From contig JAJTTP010000002.1 of the NCBI GenBank assembly GCA_023313575.1, positions 496,001 to 560,000 on the forward strand: a stretch of 64,000 nucleotides of DNA. The letters are read 5' to 3'. This document shows positions 55,600 through 64,000 of this stretch, one piece after another. Below the pieces are notes generated by a model. The model was not told the DNA's origin. It ran no database searches and worked only from the letters and a program-made list of their open reading frames with translations. This stretch comes from Eutypella sp. D-1 (lineage: Eukaryota; Ascomycota; Sordariomycetes; Xylariales; Diatrypaceae). The first letter of the stretch is position 1. Each line of letters begins with the position of its first letter. A program made the position numbers and the translations under genes.

Positions 55600-56760
55600 A
55601 GATATATTCGACGATTAAAATTATTAACAAAATACCTTATTATGTTTATGCCTAAAAAAAACGGCAAATTATAACTAATAATCGATTATTAACAATTAAA
55701 TAAAATCATTATTAAAAACCGAACACCGTTATTATTTATTATTAAAATAAAAAACCGCCTGCACGGAGCTAAATAGTTTATTACTTTAAATCTTAAAGAT
55801 AAGTATTACTATATTAAAATTAAACCCGGAGATAAATAAAAAACAGCCTTTAAAACGAAATACGGCTTATTTAAGTATTTAATTATGCCTTTCGGATTAA
55901 TTAACGTATTAGCATCGTTTTAATACATAATTAATTACGTATTACGAAAATATCTTAATATTTTCGTTATTTATTATCTTAACGATATCTTTATTTACTT
56001 AAAATTAAAGGAATAACATGAAAAACATATATATAAAGTATTATAAATATTATAAAACGTTAACCTATTAATGGAACCCGAAAAAAATGTATTTTATATA
56101 TAAAAAATGGAATTCCTTAAACACATTATTACCCCCGAATATATTAAAATAAACCTTAAAAAAATCGTAACTATTAAAGATTAAAAAATGCCCACTAATA
56201 TAAAGGAAATACAGGCTTTTCTCGGCTTAGCAAATTATTATCGGAAGTTTATATAACGATTTAAATATATTATAACACCTTTTACGGAATTAATAAAAAA
56301 GGATAAACGGTTTATATAAATTAATAAAATAAACAAATTTTTTAAAAAGCTAAAAAACGTTATTATTAATAAACCAGTACTTATTATATATAATTTTAAA
56401 AAACCCGTTAAACTAAAAACCGACGCTTCGGATTATACCTTTAAAGCATAAATTAAATAACGAAATAAAAAAAAAAAAATTATACCCTATCGCATTTTAT
56501 TTTTATAAATTTATTAAAACCGAACTTAATTATCCGATTTACGATAAAGAATTTCTTATTATCGTTAACGTATTTAAAAAATTTAAACATTATTTTATAA
56601 GAAACATATATTAAGTTAAAGTTTATACCGATTATAAAAACATTATATATTTTTTTACCATTTAAACCTTTAGCGGAAAACAGTTACGATACGCCGAGTA
56701 TTTCGCGGAATTTAATTATATTATTATCCATAAAAAAAGATTAAAAAACGGATAAACAGA
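55600..56760 (+). pseudogene. Reverse transcriptase and RNase H relic
   Basis: The RT is recognised by MPKKNGKL, IIDY, LNLKDKYYYIKI, FKTKYGLFKYLIMPFGL and the catalytic box at about 55975-55986, which reads YLND in place of YLDD (Asp to Asn, a G-to-A change). The connection domain has IQAFLGLANYYRKFI. RNase H starts with KTDASDY at about 56416. Stops interrupt every part. Confidence 0.85.
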
Positions 56761-56929
56761 TATTATCAATAAACAGCCTATTATAAAAAAAAAGTATATA
56801 TTAATTAAACACGCGGTATTCCGATAAATGTTAAAAAGATATTTAAAATAACGATAAATTATTGCTATTAAAATTACTTAAAATAACCTATATAAGCAAA
56901 TCGAATAATATAATAACAAATTATTAACG

Positions 56930-58205
56930 GAGAAATAAACAGAAAAACTATAAATACCACGAGAATTACAAAAACAGTTAATACAGGAGATTTACGAACA
57001 TCTTTTATACGGACACCTAAAAAACCATAAAATCTTTAAATAATTATAACGGATTTATGTATTCGATAAAATGAAATTAATAATATAATAAATACGACGA
57101 CGATATAACATATACGGAAAAATTAAAATAAAACGATATAAACTTTACGGAAAATTATAACCATTATTAATTAATAAACGATTATAAAAGTTTATCACAT
57201 TTAATTTTATCATTAAATTACCGATATTAAAAGATCTAATAATATATAACGGTTATAATAACATATTTATAATTATTAACCGATTTATAAAGTTTTTTTA
57301 TTTTATTTTATATAACGAAAATATTAACGTAAAGTAAATAGCATACATTTTTTTATAACATATTATAATAATATACGGCCTTACTTTCGAAATTATTTTC
57401 GATAAAAGAATAACATTCGTATCGAAATTTTGGTAAAGTTTTATAATAAGATTAAGATTAAACCCTAAGTTTACGATAACTTTTAAACCTTAAATAAACG
57501 GATAAATAAAACGAACTAATTAAATATTAAAAACCTACTTTCGATAATATATTAATTATGAATAAAATAACTAGGTAAAGTAATTATTTATTACATAATT
57601 AACTTATAATACAGCTTATTATAAAAGTATACGGATAATACTTATTAACGCCAATTTCGGATTTACCCCGGACGTTTACCGAAATATTTATAAAAAAGGA
57701 CCAGATAATATTAAAGCTATGTTAATATCGGAATAACTTAAATAATTACATAAAAAAATAAAGGCAAAGCTCGAATTTATACGTTAACGAATAAATAGAT
57801 ATTATAATTAAAAAAGGTTAAAAAAATTAACTTTTTTAAAAGGAGATATGGTTTATTTAGCCATAAAAAACATTACGATAAAACGACCTAATAAAAAACT
57901 TAATTATAAATATATCGGACCGTACTTAATTATTAAAAAAATATTAAAAAATAATTATAAATTAAACCTATTATTAAAAGTTAGGATTTATTTAATCTTT
58001 TACATTTCTTTATTTAAAAACGTAACGAATATAAACGTTATAAAAACAGGATAAAATAACGTCGAAATAAAAACAAACGAATACGAAGCAAAGAAAATCT
58101 TAAATATGCGAATAAAGGATGGACGAATAAAATATAAGGTTAAATGGAAAGGATATAATAACTCCGAAAATATATAAAAACCTGTTAATTACTTAATAAA
58201 TATTT
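56930..58205 (+). pseudogene. Integrase and chromodomain relic
   Basis: The zinc-binding entry (YEHLLYGHLKNHK) lies near 56990-57035, followed by the catalytic core (KLPILKDLIIYNGYNN region, then TITFKP near 57478) and a C-terminal part with KGDMVYLAIKNI and LNYKYIGPYLII. A chromodomain reads YEAKKILNMRIKDGRIKYKV and on through KWKGY at about 58080-58200. Such chromodomains direct integration to heterochromatin marked with H3K9 methylation. A 68-codon open stretch at 57848-58054 is part of this relic and is not a separate gene. Confidence 0.82.
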
Positions 58206-58892
58206 AACGCTTTTTAAAAAATTTTTACTAACGCCGATAAAAGCGTTAATAAAAATAGCATCCTAATTAAAATTACCCGATATATTTATTTTAAACCAAT
58301 TAAAATCCGAAATAACTTTAAGATTTACCGATATTTTAATAAACCCCGTAAAACGCGCATTTTCCGCCTAACGCTCTTTTTCCTTTAAACTTTTTAACTT
58401 TTTTAAAAATTAAAAACTATAACGAACTATCTTTTTTTTACGATATCGAAAAAACTTTTATAATTTTCGAAGATGCTAAAAACGCGTAATAGCCTTATTT
58501 ATCTCTTTTTAGGAACGAAAAAGTCGTTCCTCGGTTAATGCCTCCTTATATTTTAAGCAATCCTGTTTATAAACGATATTTTAAAAAAAATTAATTAAAA
58601 TCCTTAAGCTATCGCATTACCGTTTATATAAAATGCAATTTTAATAATAAATAAAGCCTTCGGATATCACGTATTATTCCTTATAACAAAAATAAAAGGA
58701 ATAAGGTATAATTTCGAAACCAGAGGATAAAATATAAAAAGCAAAGGCTTTATAACCGTTTTATTAGTTAAAATGGCGATAAGATTTAAAAACATAATTA
58801 ATTATAATAAAAAAATAAAAAATATAAAGACGGAAAAAACTTATAAAGAATAAATAAGAGCACGAAAATCAGGTTTTAAAGATAAAAACCCT

Positions 58893-58904
58893 AAAAGGGG
58901 AAAG
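58893..58904 (+). other. Polypurine tract of the Gypsy element
   Basis: AAAAGGGGAAAG lies directly before the 3' LTR (TGTATTATGG at 58907). It would prime plus-strand DNA synthesis. The inverted copy has the matching tract on the other strand just after 62594. Confidence 0.75.
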
Positions 58905-58906
58905 AT

Positions 58907-59321
58907 TGTATTATGGCCTGATTAGGCCAAATGGGGGCTAATAACCTTATTTATTAACGGTATTACCGGAAGAATAAAAACGTAAGCCAGTTACATTTAA
59001 TAAGCCATAAAAAAAGCCATATATGGATCCGTTATAATTTATAGATCTAAAGGTATCAGTTAGATCCGTTACGATCTAAGGATTTAATATAATTACATAT
59101 TTTAATATTAAGAATAAAGGATATAAATAATATATAGTTACGTTTATTACTTTTTTTTTAAATAATTTTTAAGCTTACCAGCTTATAATATAACTCGGTT
59201 ACTTAAAGCATTTTTCTTTTTGTTATTACCAGACGCGACTACTTATTGCTTAAAACCTCCAGCACTCCTGTTAATATAAACCCCTTAACTGGACTAATAG
59301 TTAGGAATAGACCGGCCGTCA
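58907..59321 (+). repeat. 3' LTR of the Gypsy element
   Basis: Starts TGTATTATGGCC, ends CCGGCCGTCA, and aligns with 52470-52882. It keeps more C and G than the 5' LTR, so it is the less mutated copy. Confidence 0.85.
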
Positions 59322-59918
59322 TAAATAACATTTTTCTTCCTTTTACTTTTTTTACCTTAATTATTATTAAAACTTTTATTTATATCGTAAACTTTATTTA
59401 CCCCGTGCTTTCGGATTAAATATACCCGTAAAATAATAAAAATAATAAAACCGTTACTTTTTTAACTTTAAACCTTTTTATAATAAAAGATTAAACGTTT
59501 TACCCCCGAAATATTTACGATAATTATCCGTATTTACGATATTATTTTTTCGGTAATAACATTATTACAGCTTATGCCCGTTTTTAATAAAAAAGCCGGC
59601 ACGGGCATATATAAATTTAAAACTTTATTTAAAAGGTATAAAATTAATAAGCTTTTATAACCGGTTTTTTTTATTCTAAAAACATTAAAAAATATATTAA
59701 ACCATTTTATATTTTTTTAATCCGTATATTACGGGGGAAAAAAAAGTCATAATAAAAATAAAATTCGATATATTATTTATTTTATCCGTTTATTTAAATA
59801 TTAATTTTAAAAATTATAAAATAAAAATATACGTAACGTAAATTATAATATCCCGTAAATTAATAAAAAAAGTAATAATTAAAATTATAAACAGCTTAAA
59901 CTTTAAATTTAGTAATTA

Positions 59919-59952
<34 letters not shown>

Positions 59953-62172
59953 ACTATTAATATTAAAAGGTATAAAATATAAAAGTTTAACGGCTTTATT
60001 TAATTTTAACACGTTTTACTTTTTACCCTTTTTATTAATACCCCCCGGTGAAAGTTATTTATTAAAAATTTAATTAATAATATCGGTAAAGCAAAGATTA
60101 CTTAACTAATTTAACTAACCCCGTAAAAGTCGTATATAAACGTAACGGTAATAACGGGATTCATAAAAAATAAATATATATTAATTTAATCGCGTAAAAC
60201 GTAATAATGTTAAAAATAACGATAATAATTAACGTTTATAAAAATAAAAACGGCATTACTTTTTTTAATTAAAAAATTTAAATTAAGGAAAATTTAAATT
60301 AATATTTAAACTGCCGCCTTTTTTTAAATTAAAAAGTAATTATAAATAAATATTATTTAAGCCCGTAAATATTAAAATAGCTATAATAAAACTTTTAAAC
60401 TTTAATTTAACGGAAATTATAAAAATTTAAAAAATTAAAATAAGTTAAACGTTTATTATTAATAACGAAATAACTTATTAATACGTATAAAACCGTTTTA
60501 CCATTTTAAATAAAATAAGTATGTGTTTCGAAAAATTTAAATAATGGTTTTTATATATTTTATAAAAAATATTTAAAACTTTTTCTACCGGTAACGGTTT
60601 AAAATTAATAAACGACGTTATTTAATATAAAATTATTACGTAATCCGGTTTAAAACTTATTAATTTTTATAAAATTAATTATTAAATATTAAAATCCCCG
60701 TTTTAAAAATAAATAATAAATTTTTTTTATAAAATTAAAACCTTCCGGGTTTTTAATTTTAAATTAATTAAGTTTTTAAAAAAAACTTTAAAAATTATAT
60801 AATATAACCGTTACTTAAACTTTTATAATGGTTATAATTACGATAAGCTTAAAAAGTATAAACGGTATAATAAAAAGATTTATAATAACCCGGGAATATA
60901 TTAAGTTTACTTTAAATATTTTAATTATAAAAGCTTTTATATTTATAATAATTTTTCTTATTTTACCCGTTTTATTAAAAAAGAAAAATAAATTATTAAA
61001 TTTATTTATGCTTACTTTATATTTATTAAGCAGTTTAAAAAACGGTGATATTTAAAGGTTATATAAATAATAACGGTAGCGGTAAAAAAAACTTTAGCTG
61101 CGGTTAATATATAAATATTTATAAAATTTAAAATAATTATTACCATTTTAACTTTAACTTTAACCTTAACTATTTTTTTATAATAATTAAAAGCTTACTT
61201 TTTAATATTTTTCGTAAATAATAACCCGATAAACGCTAATTAAAAGGATTATTATTTAAATATCGGCTAATTTAAATATAAATCCGAATCGGACGATAAA
61301 AATAAAAATAAAGCCTTTTCGGATAAAATAAAAAGCTTACAATTTAATTATAACTTAAAAACGTTTATACGGACGGCGGAAAAATTTATAACGTAATAAA
61401 AAATAACCTTTTACCGGGTTAAAAGCTAATAATACGATACGGACATATTTATTTCCGGGATACGGAAAATAACTTTTATTAAATAAATATTAAAAAAAAT
61501 AAATTTAATAAATTTATTATCCGAATTAATAATACCCCCCGATACCCGCGCTTATTTTAATTTATAAAATAAAACAAAATCGGTTAATAAAATTTATAAA
61601 TTACAGTTTATAGCATAATACCTGCGGATAAAGAAAAAGCTTACGTATTATTTAAATTAACGTCCGTAAAAAACTGGTAATTTATAATATTATTTTAAAT
61701 ACGGCAGTTAAAATTAAAACCGATGATATTTTAATATAAAAATTATAAGTATAAATTAAAATAATAAATAATAAAGAATTTATTAAAATTTATTTAAAAT
61801 ATAATATTTTTTTATAAAAAATTAAATTTTTTAAATACCGTAAGTATTTATATATATACGGTAAAACTTTAATTTATAAATTACGTAATTATAGCTTTTT
61901 ATTTTTTTAAACGTTTACGTAATAAAAATTAATAACGTTAAATCGGTTAATATATATATTAATTAAACGAATTTTTATTTACTTTTTACGTTATTACGGG
62001 CAAATTAAAATATAATTATAATCGGGACGTTATTTAATAAAACGAAAATTATAAAAAAGTTACGGCTTATTTACGCCGCGTTTACCGGGCGGGCGATATA
62101 AAAAAAATTTAAAAATTTATTAAAGCTTAAAGAAAAACAATACGTTAAATTAAAAAAATAATATTAAAGCTG
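59322..62172. other. Unresolved AT-rich spacer between two inverted elements
   Basis: 2.85 kb with RIP-like composition and no recognisable domain. It includes a (TTA)n microsatellite at about 59923-59960. Near 61830-61900 a frame reads YRKYLYIYGKTLIYKLRNY, which could be a decayed Cys-rich motif if Tyr stands for Cys. An open frame at 60828-61055 encodes a hydrophobic Ile/Lys peptide and looks like chance. It may be another transposon class or a repeated gene. Confidence 0.5.
59923..59960. repeat. (TTA)n microsatellite
   Basis: About 11 uninterrupted TTA/ATT units lie inside the AT-rich spacer. Confidence 0.85.
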
Positions 62173-62594
62173 TGACGGCTGGTTTATTTTTAATTATTAG
62201 TCCAATCGAGGGATTTATATTAATAAAAGTGCTAAGGGTTTTAAACAATAAGTAATTACGTTTAGTAATAAAAAAGAAAAAGTGCTTTAAATAACTAAAT
62301 TATATTATAAGCTAATAAGCTTAAGGATTATTTAAAAAAAAGGTAATAAATATAGTTATATATTATTTATACCTTTTATTTTTAATACCGGAATATAATG
62401 TTAAATATTAAATCGTTAAAATAGCTGGTTATTTTAATTATCTTGGATTATTAAGATAGCTAGCTATTTTGGTTATCCTTTTTATTACGTAACCTAAGTA
62501 TGGCTTATTTTATCGTAGCTATCTTTTTTAATGCTATGGTTAAAGATTTTGTACTAATCCTATTTAAGCCTAATAACCTAACCAGGTTATAACA
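62173..62594 (-). repeat. Inverted 3' LTR of the second element
   Basis: Begins TGACGGC and ends TAACA on the plus strand, the reverse of the other LTR ends, and is 422 bases long. The part nearest the spacer (62173-62400) aligns well. The middle (about 62400-62560) has diverged more, with local TAGCTA repeats that are absent from the first element. Confidence 0.78.
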
Positions 62595-64000
62595 TGATCT
62601 TTTTTTTTAAGGTTTTTATCTTTAAAACTTATTATTTTTACTTCTTTTTTACCGTAAGTATTTTTTTCTTTTTTATTTTATATTTTTTTATCATATTTAA
62701 TCGTATTAATAAATCGATTTTTAAGCGCGTAACTTTTTATTTTAACGTAAAACTTTTTAACGCGATTTTCTTTTTTACGGCAATTTTATTATCCGATCCG
62801 GTTAATATAGCACCTTATTTTTATTATAAACGTTATTAATTAAAATGTAAAATTTTTAACTCGGATTTTTTTCCTTATTTATCGTATATTCGTTATAACC
62901 GAAATTAATACGACGTGTCCGCGCTTAATCCGGAGTAATTATAAAAGGTTATATTTTAATATTATAAATTAAAGTTAAAGCTGGAAATTACGGAAAAAGA
63001 AATTAACGCGGTTAACGTAAAGCTGCGTCGTTTTTGCCGTTAAAAGCGTATATGGTATAAAAAAATAATAAAAGCGGTTTTTTATAATATCGATAATTTA
63101 TAAAAGTTAAAAAAATTAAAAACGGAAAAATGTCGAACGGAAAATACGCGTTTTACAGGGTTTATTAAAACGTTTATAAATTTTAAAATTATTTCGGAGT
63201 TTAATTAATTTAAGATAAATATATCGGGTAATTTTAATTAAGATATTATTTTTATTAACGTTTCCGTCGGCGTTAATAAAATTTTTTAAAAAAACATTAA
63301 ACGTTTATTAAATAGTTAACGGGTTTTTATATATTTTTAAAGTTATTATATCTTTTTTATTTAACTTTATATTTTATCCGTTTATCTTTTATTTATACGT
63401 TTAAAAAATGTTTTACTTCGTATTTATTTATTTTTATTTCGACATTATTTTATCCTATTTTTATAACGTTTATATCCGTTACGTTCTTAAATAAAAAAAT
63501 ATAAAAAATTAAATAAATTTTAACTTTTAATAATAAATTTAGTTCGTAATTATTTTTTAATATTTTTTTAATAATTAAATATAATCCGATATATTTATAA
63601 TCGAGTTTTTTATTAAGTTATTTTATTATAATATTTTTATAGCTAAATAAACCATATTTCTTTCCGAAAAAGTTAATTCTTTTAACCTTTTTTAGTTATA
63701 ATATTTATTTATTTATTAACGTATAAGTTTAAGTTTTGTTTTTATTTTTTTATGCAATTATATAAGTTATTTCGATATTAATATAGCTTTAATATTATCC
63801 GGTCCTTTTTTATAAACGTTTCGATAAACGTTTAAAATAAATCCGAAATTAACGTTAATAAATATCGTTCGTATACTTTTATAATAAGCTATATTATATG
63901 TTAATTATGCGATAAATAATTATTTAACTTAATTATTTTGCTTATAATTAATATATTACCGAAAATAAGTTTTTAATATTTAATTAATTCGTTTTATTTA
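62173..64000 (-). mobile_element. Second, inverted copy of the Gypsy chromovirus (3' end only)
   Basis: On the minus strand this starts at the right with interior sequence and ends with its 3' LTR at 62173-62594. The reverse complement matches the first element at several points: the polypurine tract and KDKNP-like stretch next to the LTR, the CCCGTAAAACGCGCA region (58350; here about 63143), and the integrase 3' part ending CGTAACGAATATAAACG (58020; here about 63450). The rest of the element lies beyond the window. It is as heavily mutated as the first copy. Confidence 0.8.

Larger units (their letters stand above)
52470..59321 (+). mobile_element. Ty3/Gypsy LTR retrotransposon (chromovirus), RIP-degraded, 6.9 kb
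   Basis: LTRs of 413 and 415 bases flank a ~6.0 kb interior in the order gag, (protease), reverse transcriptase, RNase H, integrase, chromodomain, polypurine tract. This order (integrase last) defines Ty3/Gypsy, and the chromodomain after the integrase makes it a chromovirus. Protein similarity is visible only when stops are ignored, so the copy is dead. The 5-base flanks (TAATA-like on the left, TAAAT on the right) do not match exactly, and no clean target duplication is seen. Confidence 0.88.
52090..64000. other. AT-rich, RIP-mutated repeat block (heterochromatin-like)
   Basis: About 12 kb in which nearly all reading frames are closed by TAA/TAG. TA is highly enriched and CA/TG scarce, while CG is largely kept. 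This is the pattern left by RIP, which changes CpA to TpA on both strands of repeats. Known domain relics show Cys-to-Tyr, Gln-to-stop, Trp-to-stop and Asp-to-Asn changes, all explained by C-to-T or G-to-A. No expressed gene is expected. Confidence 0.9.

Noticed and set aside
52465..59326. Target-site duplication of the Gypsy element
   Set aside because: The 5-base flanks do not match exactly; RIP could have altered them, but no duplication can be claimed.

Overview
This window is nuclear DNA of a filamentous ascomycete (Pezizomycotina, probably Sordariomycetes). The evidence is GC-rich exons with C- or G-ending codons, short introns with GTAAGT-like donors and CTAAC-like branch points, three intron-containing tRNA genes, fungal families such as kynurenine monooxygenase, Prp17 and a PL26-type lyase, and a 12 kb AT-rich tract with the mutation pattern of repeat-induced point mutation (RIP). 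The species cannot be named from the sequence alone. Exon boundaries were worked out by eye from splice signals, reading frame and family conservation.

Layout, 0-25 kb: the 3' part of a monocarboxylate-type MFS transporter; a WrbA/Alt a 7-type quinone reductase; mitochondrial elongation factor G (minus); a GPI-anchored aspartic protease (minus); an orphan Cys/His-containing protein; a secreted SurE phosphatase (minus) divergent from a secreted EEP nuclease; an FMO-like monooxygenase; a secreted gamma-glutamyltranspeptidase; and a frameshifted SDR/epimerase pseudogene.

25-52 kb: tRNA-Ser(CGA) with an intron; three small genes for single-pass membrane proteins; kynurenine 3-monooxygenase (minus) divergent from methionine aminopeptidase 1; the cornichon cargo receptor Erv14; splicing factor Prp17; a 3.4 kb stretch with no convincing gene; a 935-residue exo-rhamnogalacturonan-lyase-like enzyme (PL26); tRNA-Tyr(GTA) and tRNA-Ile(TAT), both with introns; a conserved fungal protein of unknown function; and an aldo/keto reductase that is intact except for one in-frame TAG where the family has Trp.

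52.1-64 kb: a sharply bounded AT-rich block. It holds one nearly complete Ty3/Gypsy chromovirus (LTRs at about 52470-52882 and 58907-59321, with relics of gag, reverse transcriptase, RNase H, integrase and chromodomain). A second, inverted copy begins with its 3' LTR at about 62173-62594 and runs off the window. The two are tail to tail, separated by 2.85 kb of unresolved, equally degraded sequence.

Five intact genes encode secreted or surface hydrolases (protease, SurE phosphatase, nuclease, GGT, pectin-backbone lyase), which suggests a saprotrophic or plant-associated nutrient-acquisition repertoire. They are mixed with housekeeping genes and do not form an obvious metabolic cluster. The most interesting single observation is the Trp-to-TAG codon in the aldo/keto reductase. 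It is exactly the change expected from RIP leakage out of the adjacent repeat, and also exactly the kind of codon that A-to-I mRNA editing in Sordariomycetes can restore.
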